Source of the DNA: Jaenimonas drosophilae
Lineage: Eukaryota; Euglenozoa; Kinetoplastea; Trypanosomatida; Trypanosomatidae
Reading direction: 5' to 3'
NCBI GenBank assembly: GCA_030849065.1
Contig: JASAON010001601.1
Coordinates: 1-64,000, forward strand
Length of the DNA: 64,000 bases
In this document: in pieces, positions 19,997-28,811 of the stretch
How positions within the stretch are numbered: the stretch's first letter is position 1
Layout: each line of letters begins with the position of its first letter
Program-made: the position numbers and the translations under genes
The notes under the pieces: model-generated
The model's input: the letters and a program-made list of their open reading frames with translations, nothing else
Told to the model about the DNA's origin: nothing
Databases searched by the model: none

Positions 19997-20758
19997 CTAC
20001 CAAATCTGTGAGCGGGTGGCACCCACATCGCCAGCATTCATGAAGAAGCAACCGTCAGGGCTCGGAACGCTCAATCTTCTCCACGACATGGGCGAAGAGA
20101 GCATGCATGGAGAGTAATACGCATCGCGATACATGGTGAGCTGATGGCGATGCACGATTGCATCTTCGATCCATAAATTGTCAGCTTCGGAATGGGGTGC
20201 CGCTCCTGCCCACAATGGAGGTGCCATGAGAGCCACCATGGGGTCACAGTTACTGGATCGACGATGCCCATCATCAGCACCCTTTCCCTTCGCCCTACCG
20301 TCAGCGAGGACTTCCTTCACAGTCGGTAGAGCAATTGAGATCCAGGAGTGTATCGGAGTGGTTGGCTCCACGCACATCACACTTTCATCGCGCAGGTAGA
20401 GTGTGGGTGAGTGAAGTCCGGTACGGTTGGGTGATGTGCGTTTGTGTTGGCGCCCACTCGTTAGAAGGAGAACCAAATCCGTCTCTTCAACGAAGGCAGC
20501 GTTGATGATACGCATCCACCGACTCCTGGTGCAATTCGATTGCTGGTGGATGGACTCACACCACGCCCTGGGCAGCCACACCACAGTTGGATGAGGAGAC
20601 GTAACGCCAAGTCGGTGTGCTTCAAGCGCATTCGTTTCAATCCATGTGTGTGTTGTGCAGCGTTTGCGCAGCTGCATGGCCATGAGCAATGACTCAGCAG
20701 CGGGGCAAAACGGCCGGCCACTGATCAGGTGCCGAGGCCTGATTTGGCATCCACACAT
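19997..20758 (-). CDS. Hypothetical protein, 253 residues, unrecognised
   Basis: The first ATG of this open frame is at 20756-20758; upstream in-frame reading uses only non-ATG codons. The protein is rich in Trp, Cys, His and Arg for its size, for example in HPTVVWLPRAWCESIHQQ and NCTRSRWMRIINAAFVEETD. The ordered part seems to span residues 10-110. The C-terminal half is looser and ends in DVGATRSQIW. No zinc-finger spacing, membrane helix or catalytic motif can be assigned. The uninterrupted frame and ordinary flanking distances (257 and 286 bases) support it as a real gene. An alternative start at MAMQLRKRC (about residue 26) is possible. Confidence 0.6.
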   Translation of the reverse strand: MCGCQIRPRHLISGRPFCPAAESLLMAMQLRKRCTTHTWIETNALEAHRLGVTSPHPTVVWLPRAWCESIHQQSNCTRSRWMRIINAAFVEETDLVLLLTSGRQHKRTSPNRTGLHSPTLYLRDESVMCVEPTTPIHSWISIALPTVKEVLADGRAKGKGADDGHRRSSNCDPMVALMAPPLWAGAAPHSEADNLWIEDAIVHRHQLTMYRDAYYSPCMLSSPMSWRRLSVPSPDGCFFMNAGDVGATRSQIW

Positions 20759-21044
20759 GTGTGTTAGAACCACAAGCACGGCTGTAGCTTGTAGCTAGAC
20801 TATGTCTGGGCAGAGAATGAGCATGGTGCACGTAGTAGCTTGAAGAAGAGCGAACACGAACAAAAACACAATTAGGCAGGACATCCAAAACAACACTCGT
20901 ACACACACTCAGCAATGACCTACACACAGATTCACTCAGAGAACATAGCCGGCATGTTCTTACATTACACGTCTGTCACAGAATCTTTAGTAAGAAAGCA
21001 GAATATCTGAACCATCTCCACCAATGACACCACACCTATGCGTC

Positions 21045-21986
21045 CTACGATGATTGTGCGCCTTCCTTCTTCCGTTGAGCCACAAGCTCGAAAATTGTTG
21101 GCACCATCGGGTAGTCTGGTCCTCCCTCTGCCTCCTCACTCACGAATCCTTCACCACTCGTCACAATCAGTGAAAGTAGCGCATCACCTGGAAGAAATGG
21201 CAGCAAATAATCATCTTGCTGCGGAACAACGGCAGGCAGACGGTGCGTGGGGCTGGTTTTGAGATGCTCCTCCAGCGCAGCAACACTGTCAAAGTGTGGG
21301 CAGCCATCTTCATTGGTCGAAGTCTCCAAGTAGTGGTACGGGCACCGCTTCTGGGATATACATCGTCGTACCGCATTCACTAAACGAATCACATCGTATT
21401 CGTCCGTGACATCCTTGCGACTGCGTGTTGTGGCAACCAAATCAAAGTGATGCACCTCTCGCATGTGTTGCAAGCACTGGTCCGACTCTTCCATGCAAAA
21501 GAGGCACACGCACAACTCCTTCCAGTCTTCATCATCATCCAGCACGTCGTCCTCTTCATCTGCGATGTAGTGTGCATCATCATTTTGCTCAGATTCATCA
21601 TCATCGTCATCGCCATCCGCAGCCATAATACGGAACTTGGCTAGGAGAGGTACGCTGGACTCATTCCAGCCACCATGAACTTCATCGAGGATGTGCGACT
21701 CAAACTGGTGCAGTGAGCCACATGATGTAGAGCAGACGGGGCAGCTGATGTGCTGGCGGTCAGATGGGTGCACCAGCTCATCCAAGGCTGAAAGCATCGC
21801 ACTGAGATCATCGATGTTGTCAAAGTGAGTGATGTGAACGTGATGTTGCGTAATGAAGTGTTCCTGTAGTGCATCCTGGCCTCGCATGCGCTGGCTGCAC
21901 AAGACGCAGGAAAACTCATCTATGCGACGTTGTTGAAGGCGCCGCAACACCCGCTGGCAGCTCTTCCGTAAAGCTTTGTCCTCCAT
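21045..21986 (-). CDS. ZNF277-like C2H2 zinc-finger protein
   Basis: The protein has 313 residues from the ATG at 21984-21986. The frame extends upstream, but an acceptor at 22046-22047 removes that part. Zinc-finger pairs occur in order: CVLC with HFITQHH (about residues 27-48), CPVC with HILDEVH (about 82-103), CLFC with HMREVHHFDL (about 166-190), and a less typical CPYHYLE/CPHF-HLKTSPTH region (about 214-250). The CLFC finger followed by HxFDL is the hallmark shared by ZNF277 and the N-terminal finger of PRMT3. Both of these bind ribosomal protein uS5 (RPS2) in other eukaryotes. A strongly acidic linker (DGDDDDDESEQNDD, then DEEDDVLDDDEDW) separates fingers two and three. A role in uS5 handling or 40S biogenesis follows from the family, not from anything shown here. 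Confidence 0.75.
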   Translation of the reverse strand: MEDKALRKSCQRVLRRLQQRRIDEFSCVLCSQRMRGQDALQEHFITQHHVHITHFDNIDDLSAMLSALDELVHPSDRQHISCPVCSTSCGSLHQFESHILDEVHGGWNESSVPLLAKFRIMAADGDDDDDESEQNDDAHYIADEEDDVLDDDEDWKELCVCLFCMEESDQCLQHMREVHHFDLVATTRSRKDVTDEYDVIRLVNAVRRCISQKRCPYHYLETSTNEDGCPHFDSVAALEEHLKTSPTHRLPAVVPQQDDYLLPFLPGDALLSLIVTSGEGFVSEEAEGGPDYPMVPTIFELVAQRKKEGAQSS

Positions 21987-22489
21987 GGCGCTTCTACCCT
22001 CAGGAGAACACGCAAGTAGAATGGGCTGTAATGTACGGCTACACCCTACAATTGAAAGGAGCAAGGAGGCATAGATCAGCAGCACACATTGATACAGCAC
22101 CCAACAGTTTTTCTTTGGTCGGGAGAGAGCACACGCACACACACACACAAAAGCTTGTTCATTCTCTGCAAGCATTCATCTAGCTCGAGATAAGGATATA
22201 GCGAACATGAGTTGTATAAGGTACACTGTTCCGCGTCGTGGAACCGCCACATAAAAACAACGACGTCACATGAATAAAGCCCTCCACACGTTATGTGGGT
22301 GAGCAGTGATTCAATAGCCAACAATGGATGACGGTTGGGTGGCTGCACCCGTAAACACACCAAAGATCTAATTCTACAGAATCTCCAACATAAGTAATGT
22401 TGTCCCGCTGCCAGACACCAACAACAATTGTTGTTGGTTGTTTCGGCATTACGTGAATCAAGATACCTCTCTTTGGTGTGGGTACGTCT
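21987..22489. other. Intergenic region between the BILBO1-domain and ZNF277-like genes
   Basis: This region holds the acceptor at 22046-22047, a short (CA)n run on the plus strand near 22132-22150, and the 3' region of the upstream gene. No other gene or RNA is evident. Confidence 0.5.
22046..22047 (-). promoter_or_regulatory. Putative spliced-leader acceptor for the ZNF277-like gene
   Basis: Minus-strand CTCCTTTCAATTGTAG ends with the AG at 22046-22047, 60 bases before the ATG at 21986. It lies within the longer open frame and supports the downstream start. Confidence 0.5.
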
Positions 22490-23398
22490 CTACGATGGGC
22501 TGAGGCTGCGCTTTAAATCCTCCGCCTCCCGCTTCAGGCTCACCCGCATTGTGTCCAGGTTCATGTTCATTTGGCTCTCAAACTGGTCCCGCGCCTCCTT
22601 CAGGATGCTCCCTTCACGACAGTTGTGTGGGCTGGGTGAGTCACGCATGGAGTGGCTGTGCTTGTCTAGGAAGAACATGCCTGTGTTGCTCAGTGGGGCC
22701 TTGGCCATGGGTGAGTGGTCCAAGTTGGAGGGAGAGGCCCCAATGCTGCGATGATCGTGCGTGCCGTAGCGGTTGGGGCTGCGCTGATAGCGGTGTGAAA
22801 CCTCCTCGGTGGTGGTGCGCACCGTGACTCCATCGTTGTGCTCCTCAATTGTCTTGTTGTTGTAGGTCCAACGAGAGTGAGTATTACCCTCTGAGGTGTA
22901 GGGAGCAGCACGGCTCGCCTTGGGGGTGGAGATGGAGCTCGTGATGGGTGGGCGAAGCAGCGGACTCTGGTAAAGTGTGTTGCTGCGTCGTGCAGGGTAG
23001 GCTGAGGCGGTGGCACGGGGAGATTCATCCCCACGGCGGTAGGAGGAGCCCAGTGAGGTGTAGAACTGTAGAAAAGGGGCCGCATCAATGGGCTCAGGGA
23101 TCTCCGCCTGCAGCTCATCCGTCACTGTGGGCTGGAAGACGTACACCTGGGCGTTCTGCACGAGCTGTCGAGAGTGCTCAAGACGATCCCAGACGTCGGC
23201 GTCATCGTTGTAAATGACCGCGGTGCTGATTTCGAAGAAGCCCTTCGTACGACGTGGCAAAGATGTGGGCTGAACCTGAGCAAATGCGGCCGCACTTTTG
23301 GCGAGCAACTCACGCAGGGATGGCGGTCCATCAAAGGTGAAGGAGAGATTAACCTTCTCGCCCTTAATGTCCGCGGCGACGCACAGGGAGTAGTCCAT
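22490..23398 (-). CDS. BILBO1 N-terminal-type domain protein, probable cytoskeletal protein
   Basis: The protein has 302 residues from the ATG at 23396-23398. Upstream reading to 23503 is rejected because a clear acceptor lies at 23472-23473. Residues 1-112 resemble the ubiquitin-like N-terminal domain of trypanosome BILBO1. They share a VAADI start with K-V-N and F in the first strands, a PSLRELLAKSAAAFA helix, a middle segment of the form VIYNDDADVWDRL, and a closing QVYVFQP followed by an EIPEPI/P-rich turn. BILBO1 builds the flagellar pocket collar, and its N-domain binds partner proteins. The rest differs from BILBO1: no EF-hands and no long coiled coil, but a Ser/Arg/Pro-rich disordered middle and a short C-terminal helix (about 270-300, ILKEARDQFESQMN). 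It is therefore a paralogous domain carrier, not BILBO1 itself. Confidence 0.7.
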   Translation of the reverse strand: MDYSLCVAADIKGEKVNLSFTFDGPPSLRELLAKSAAAFAQVQPTSLPRRTKGFFEISTAVIYNDDADVWDRLEHSRQLVQNAQVYVFQPTVTDELQAEIPEPIDAAPFLQFYTSLGSSYRRGDESPRATASAYPARRSNTLYQSPLLRPPITSSISTPKASRAAPYTSEGNTHSRWTYNNKTIEEHNDGVTVRTTTEEVSHRYQRSPNRYGTHDHRSIGASPSNLDHSPMAKAPLSNTGMFFLDKHSHSMRDSPSPHNCREGSILKEARDQFESQMNMNLDTMRVSLKREAEDLKRSLSPS

Positions 23399-23471
23399 GA
23401 GTTGGGTATGGAAGCGAATGAGGTGGTGGAGAACCCAAAGCTGGGAGTGCAACACGTGAACAATCCTGTTC

Positions 23472-23473
23472 CT
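23472..23473 (-). promoter_or_regulatory. Putative spliced-leader acceptor for the BILBO1-domain gene
   Basis: Minus-strand CTTTTCTCTTCTTTATTCTATCCTAG has its AG at 23472-23473, after a long uninterrupted pyrimidine-rich tract. It sits 74 bases before the ATG at 23398 and decides the start. Confidence 0.65.
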
Positions 23474-23698
23474 AGGATAGAATAAAGAAGAGAAAAGTCC
23501 CATTCATAGGGGTTCATGAAGACGCTGAGATGCTTTAATCATGTTCCTCGCCACCAAAAAAATAGGTGTTCATCATTCAGTACTTGTGTAGTTGAGTTGT
23601 GACCCAAACTGGGTTTCCCATCCCACAAGCAGCATCGCGTCATGGCTGTTCCGTTCTCCACCCAAGCCAGTGCAGCGTGGCGTCAAAGCAACAGGTTC

Positions 23699-25102
23699 TC
23701 AACACTTCCTGGTTGCGGTGCAGAACATGCGCATCATCTCATCCGTCACCTCAGAGACATCGTTCACAAAGGAACGCAATCGCTGCAGCCGAATCACCGA
23801 GTCTTTCAATCCCAAACGCACATCTCGCAAGAACCAGTCTGTGGCGTGCGATTCGAAGGACACCAGCTCCTTCGTGGCTGGATGGATGAAGCTCAGTTTC
23901 ACGGCGTGCAGCATGTGACGTCGGCACAGCCAGTCTGTGGAGATGGTGTCACGGTGGTAGGCCACATCAGGAACCTCGTGCCGTACCCGCTTGAGGTACA
24001 CTTCATCTGGCACCACGAGTGAGTGGCCCTCCTTCCCTGGCTGGGATGTGGTATAGAGCTTGTCTCCGAGAATAGGGTAGCCAACGTGAGCGCAGTGAAG
24101 ACGAATTTGATGGGTACGGCCGGTCAGAAGATCCACCCGTGCCACCGAGAGGTTCAGCATCGGGTCGGTGTGAATAATGACGATACGCGTGCTTGCCAGC
24201 TTGCCCAGTGGTGTACGTTCGTCCACCTTACCAGCACTGCCATCATCTTTTGGAATGGGGTAGCACACCATCTTCATCTTCTTCAGCTGCGCGTGTTCTG
24301 GCAGTAGCGAGAGTTCTGGATCATCGGCCACGGTCCCAATTCGTGTGTTCACGACGTACGCCTGCCCACTCGGTGCACATCCGGCAAGAATGGCCACATA
24401 TGACTTTCGAGGGCCGTACTGTGGGGCCAGAAGGCCCTCGAAGATTGCCTCATTCTGTGGAAGCTTGCACTTGTTGCCACCCTCCGCGTCAACCCCATCA
24501 TCAACCTCACTCTCAAAGCGAATGGCGTGGCCCACAAACTGTTTGCTCAGTTCTGCCGCCGCCGTCTCGCTCTTCGCCACCACAGCCACACCTGACGTTT
24601 CCTTGTCCAGGCGATGCACTGGAAACAGTGTAAGCGGAACATCCTCTGCTTCACACGTGGAACTCTCTGCAACGGCAGTAGAAGGACCTTCGCTGATGGG
24701 GAGTGGTGCCTTCACAGGGGGCTGCCTCTTGCGGTACCACGCTGTCCCACGTCTCTGCAGCAACGAAACAAGTGTGTTCTCGCAGAATCGGCCTCCTTCG
24801 GCGAAGGGTAAGTCACCGTTCTTTGCCACAACTACAAGTGCATCATCTTCATGCAGGATATGAACGTTGAGCTCATCCACTGCGGGCTCCAACGCCCGTG
24901 GTGGAGAGAAGCACAACTGATCCTGTTGGCGTAAGATGAATGCCTCATCCAGCTCGACATGATCGTTGACGGAAACGTGTCCAGCCTTGATGTGCTCCTT
25001 CCATCCATCACGGTTAAGGTAGGTGAACTTGTTGGCGAGGTAGCCAATCAGCGTCTCTTCTGGGCTGGCTTTTGGCCGGCAGTATCGAATAGTCCTCGGC
25101 AT
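23699..25102 (-). CDS. RluA-family RNA pseudouridine synthase
   Basis: The protein has 467 residues from the ATG at 25100-25102. Domains in order: a short N-terminal region, an S4-like RNA-binding segment (about residues 10-70, including GWKEHIKAGHVSVN), and the catalytic domain from about residue 80 to 410. The catalytic motif is HRLDKETSG with the nucleophilic aspartate at D166. Other family blocks are RKSYVAIL, the basic LLTGRTHQIRLH, and GYPILGDKLY, followed by RHMLHAVKLSFIHPATKE. The enzyme isomerises uridine to pseudouridine in tRNA or rRNA. Eukaryotic relatives include RPUSD and Pus5/6/8/9 types. The exact target site cannot be told. All catalytic residues are present, so it should be active. 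There is an insertion between the S4 part and the active site and another between the HRLD and RTHQIR motifs. Confidence 0.93.
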   Translation of the reverse strand: MPRTIRYCRPKASPEETLIGYLANKFTYLNRDGWKEHIKAGHVSVNDHVELDEAFILRQQDQLCFSPPRALEPAVDELNVHILHEDDALVVVAKNGDLPFAEGGRFCENTLVSLLQRRGTAWYRKRQPPVKAPLPISEGPSTAVAESSTCEAEDVPLTLFPVHRLDKETSGVAVVAKSETAAAELSKQFVGHAIRFESEVDDGVDAEGGNKCKLPQNEAIFEGLLAPQYGPRKSYVAILAGCAPSGQAYVVNTRIGTVADDPELSLLPEHAQLKKMKMVCYPIPKDDGSAGKVDERTPLGKLASTRIVIIHTDPMLNLSVARVDLLTGRTHQIRLHCAHVGYPILGDKLYTTSQPGKEGHSLVVPDEVYLKRVRHEVPDVAYHRDTISTDWLCRRHMLHAVKLSFIHPATKELVSFESHATDWFLRDVRLGLKDSVIRLQRLRSFVNDVSEVTDEMMRMFCTATRKC

Positions 25103-25413
25103 GAGGCACACCTACGTAGTCTTGCATAAGCAAAAGCCAGAAAAGCAGATAAAGTGGTGAACCACATGCAATGCAAAGGCATCAATCCTGTTTGAGAGAG
25201 GTGGACAGATCACTCCACCATGACAGCATCACGAAAGAAAACTTGAAAAACTCTTCGTCTAGCTATCTACCGTGAATACCTGACTCCATGAAGGAACAGG
25301 TCGCTGACGAAGGTCACTACCTCACAAAACTCGAGAACCATCAACACGTCAAGACAACATAACTCCGCACACGTACAACGCGACTGCAACTATCGGTTTA
25401 TAAATAATAAACG
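25103..25413. other. Intergenic region upstream of the pseudouridine synthase gene
   Basis: Minus-strand TTTTCTGGCTTTTGCTTATGCAAG gives a probable acceptor AG at 25121-25122, 19 bases before the ATG. Otherwise no gene or RNA is visible. Confidence 0.5.
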
Positions 25414-27567
25414 TCATTGGCTCCACACACGCTCCTTATGCGGAAGCGCCGGTATCTCACTGCTGTCGAAATCAAAGGACACGGCATCATCATCATCATC
25501 ATTCATTCTCGAATAAGGAATCCATATAGGCTCACCAAACGTTGGCAGCCACGCCGCCTTTTCTACATCACTCAATGGGTCACATGGATCTACATGAGCT
25601 GCTGAAGACTTGGCGATGCTCACGTTTTCTCCTTCATTGTGGGACAGTGGGTTTGCTTCGGCTCCGCCATCCAGTGCGGCAGCATGGACTCTTCTGTGGC
25701 GCCGGTGGATGGAATGGCCCGTTGGTTTTTTCACGTCCTTCATCACCTCAACCTCAAAGGTTGAACCACTTCCCATTTGTTGAGCAGCCTCCTCAGTGGT
25801 TATTGGTGCATTCTTGTTGGTGCCTACTTGGCTCCCGCCCATCTCCACCGATGCCGATGGCAGCTCATCGCCAGAGCGCTTCACCAATGAATCCCCATCG
25901 GTGACGGTGGCGGGAAAACGACCTTCACTGCAGTTCCCATCCACTGAAAATCCTGGCGCCGTACCACACACCCGCAAATGTGGGCTGCCTGTGGCAGATT
26001 GGTTGTCCGTGACCTCCACCGCGACCACCTCTTGTGCCTCTGGCTTCTTCTCCACGGGCTCGCTATGCGATGCAAGCAAGTGGGGAAGTGAAGAGGCATC
26101 CTTCTTCATTTGAAGCGCCGAAAACTCAGCGGACGCCTCTTGCTGTGGAGGAACCAATGTCATGGGGAACGGAAGAGATGCATCGCTCTCGACCGGCACC
26201 AGCATGGGTGGTGCGTGCATCACCTGCGAAAATGTTGAAATGGGTAGGGGTGAGGGCGGGCTACGGTCCCCCTCGCTCTGCTCACGTGTGTGGGCACGTT
26301 GAAAGGGGGAGTCATGTGGTACCGAGGAGGTGCGCTCCTCTGTTGCATGAGGTGGTGGTGGGCTCAAGCTCTTCACCCAGCGGAGCCACTCCACCTTTTC
26401 CTCCCTAGTCTTGGCCTTTGCCTCGAGAAGCAGTAGGCCCGTGTCTGGCTTGTCCGAAAGAACACGCACGCTGCCATCTAAGCCACCCCACTCTCTGCCT
26501 GAGAGATCCTTCACAACACAAGAGAGCTTGAACTCTTTGCCAGAGAAGGGGTAGAGGTCCTCTGCAACAAGCCCTTCTCGATTCAGCTGAAGAGGACGTG
26601 TGGGCCCATGAAACTTCTCCCGAAGTGTGTCGAAGATGCCCGAGGTGCGACGCTGGAGGTACACTGAGGATGGCACCGAGTCGGACGAGGTCACTAGCTC
26701 GTGTTTCATGCCGTCAGCGCACGCAACACACAAGCGCCATGACTTGAATGCACCGCTGCTGTCAAGTGGGCGAAGTCGAAGATGGCCACCAGCCGGTGGA
26801 TCGCGCACCGCTACCGTTGTGGTGGCATCTGGTGAAACGGAGCCTCTGGGTGGGATTGATGATGGTTCCTCCCGAAATGGAAGTGCAAGAGGTGAGGTTG
26901 ATGCAGCTCGATGGCGCTGCGGACGGAGACGGAGGGCCTGTTCAATGTGAGCCTTGGCACGAGTGGCCTGCACCTCACTCCGAAAGACAAGATGAATGGG
27001 GTCTTTACCCCCACGTCGATGTAAGATGAGGCCGACGCTACCCCAAATGCGGCATGACCACAAGTGATCTGCGCACGCCTCCTCGCCATTTTGCAGCACG
27101 TCGGGGAGAATGTTGTACTGCCGTGCCGCGACGTCGCTGCTCAGCTCATTTCCATCTCGCGTGAAGCGCAACACAATCGGAGAGAAGAAGCTATACCGTT
27201 GAATGGTAGTGATGTCGTGGACGGCATAAGTCTTGAGCATCTTCACCTCAGAGGGGTCCACGCGTTGTTCTGCTCCATCTCCATCGGTTTCTATGCGATC
27301 CACGTCAACGCTCGAAACCATGCTGCGAAGAGATGCGCATGGAGGCTGGAAAGATGGGGATTGGCACCAGTACAAGCCTTCTGGTGATGCAGCACGTGGA
27401 GGAGGGCAAATCCCCAGTCTCAGCTGAGATTGGTGAAGATCGACGAAGAGCCATCGAAAGCACGACCACTTTGCCATCACACGCTTCAGGTGAGCTGCGC
27501 CACTCCCTTTGGATGCGTGTACCGTGCAGGAAAGCACCTCATAATGAGGACAGTCGGACTCTGCCAT
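25414..27567 (-). CDS. Hypothetical protein with PH-like segments
   Basis: The protein has 717 residues from the ATG at 27565-27567; upstream in-frame reading starts only at a GTG, and a possible acceptor (AG 27588-27589) lies 20 bases before the ATG. Two segments look like pleckstrin-homology folds. One (about residues 110-215) ends with DPIHLVFRSEVQATRAKAHI. The second (about 320-400) ends with the classical PH-type helix carrying the invariant Trp, KTREEKVEWLRWVKSL. A disordered Pro/Ser/Thr-rich tail follows, with an acidic NDDDDD run close to the C-terminus. PH folds bind phosphoinositides or proteins, so a membrane-linked scaffold role is possible. The assignment rests on pattern alone and is moderate for the second segment, weak for the first. 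Confidence 0.7.
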   Translation of the reverse strand: MAESDCPHYEVLSCTVHASKGSGAAHLKRVMAKWSCFRWLFVDLHQSQLRLGICPPPRAASPEGLYWCQSPSFQPPCASLRSMVSSVDVDRIETDGDGAEQRVDPSEVKMLKTYAVHDITTIQRYSFFSPIVLRFTRDGNELSSDVAARQYNILPDVLQNGEEACADHLWSCRIWGSVGLILHRRGGKDPIHLVFRSEVQATRAKAHIEQALRLRPQRHRAASTSPLALPFREEPSSIPPRGSVSPDATTTVAVRDPPAGGHLRLRPLDSSGAFKSWRLCVACADGMKHELVTSSDSVPSSVYLQRRTSGIFDTLREKFHGPTRPLQLNREGLVAEDLYPFSGKEFKLSCVVKDLSGREWGGLDGSVRVLSDKPDTGLLLLEAKAKTREEKVEWLRWVKSLSPPPPHATEERTSSVPHDSPFQRAHTREQSEGDRSPPSPLPISTFSQVMHAPPMLVPVESDASLPFPMTLVPPQQEASAEFSALQMKKDASSLPHLLASHSEPVEKKPEAQEVVAVEVTDNQSATGSPHLRVCGTAPGFSVDGNCSEGRFPATVTDGDSLVKRSGDELPSASVEMGGSQVGTNKNAPITTEEAAQQMGSGSTFEVEVMKDVKKPTGHSIHRRHRRVHAAALDGGAEANPLSHNEGENVSIAKSSAAHVDPCDPLSDVEKAAWLPTFGEPIWIPYSRMNDDDDDAVSFDFDSSEIPALPHKERVWSQ

Positions 27568-28811
27568 GCAGATGCTTGAATGGCGGTCTAGCCAATGAAG
27601 CACATGCACCACAGACGGTGAGTTGTGAAGCCAATGAGAGGAGGCGAGAAACACGTCTAAGGTCTAGTCGTCCTCGCCAGCCACTGCTTCCGTGCTGAAT
27701 TGTGGAGTAAGAGATGAAAACAGGCAAGAACATGAACAGGGGTACTTAATAAGGATCATGGCAGTGATCCCCAAAGGGCCACTTGTGCTCGGTGGCATCA
27801 AGAGTTATGTTGTTGTTTTACGGGAAGACACCTGAACCATTAAACCCTTTAACACCTTTGGTACGACACCGTTCATGGCAACATGAAAAAAACAATAGAT
27901 GGAAGAAAAAAAGAAACTGGTATCCTAACATAAAGTCAATGAATGATGTAAGTCACCTTACCCCGAGAGACCCCAACCGTCTGAGCACCGACAGGAACAC
28001 AACTTAACACCCACGCATATGTGTAGAGGGAAGAAGAAGGAGCAAACAAACGAAAAAAAAAATGGATAGGGTGGCGTTAGAAATTGAGAAAAGGACACTG
28101 TTCCGAAGTCATGGATGGATAGATGGATGAGAGCGTAGCAGCAACAAGCAGGCGAAGAAATACTGAGCCAGTGTTGTTCCTTGGCAATTTCCTTATCGGT
28201 GTGGGGTGGTCTTCTGAGAGATTTTGTTTCCATGAAAAGACGCTTTCTTACGGAATTCGTCTCGTTCTTCGTCAATGAACAAGTGAACTATGAAATCAAG
28301 CATCGACAGCAGCACAGCACACTCATTATTACATGGAGTGTGCTGCCCGAGTAGTGGTATCCCATCCAGTAGTAGTAGTAGTATCTGTGTAACGCGGGAC
28401 AAAAATGGAAACATGTCTTGATGTGGCCACCGGTGCCTGAGTCTTTCTTGTAGTCTCAAGCAGCAGTCAAATCAAGAAACACATGTCAATTTTCCCAGCA
28501 AAGGAAAAAGAAAAAATGGGTTGAGTGCCTGGTGTTCGATCTCGCATTTTTTTCACGACTCAACACCCAACAACTCAGGGGTGAATATAGTAGTAGCCCA
28601 TCACGACCAATGTTGTGTTGTGTGCGCGCCTTGTGGTGGAGTAGGGTGAGGGGCATCGATAAAATAAACAGGGATGGGGGCTTCATAGGAAGCAATCGAA
28701 TTTCGAAGTCCTCGCGTGGTGGTGGGAAGTAGGAGGACAACGGGGAGAGAGGGAGGTAGGCACATCAACAACAATAACAAAAAAAAAACACAACAAGACC
28801 GCCCACATGTG
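27568..28811. other. Long intergenic region downstream of the first CoA-transferase gene
   Basis: This 1244-base gap is the longest in the window. It contains the 3' region of the CoA-transferase ending at 28812 and the leader of the PH-like gene. It is purine-rich on the plus strand, with several A-tracts (for example 27899-27911, 28052-28061 and 28780-28789), so the minus strand has many T-tracts. Open frames inside it (such as 28193-28459) have no protein-like features. I found no tRNA signature. Confidence 0.5.

Noticed and set aside
28193..28459. 88-codon minus-strand frame in the long gap after CoA-transferase copy 1
   Set aside because: It encodes a random-looking sequence with a TACTACTAC-derived Leu run and lacks upstream acceptor support that would distinguish it.
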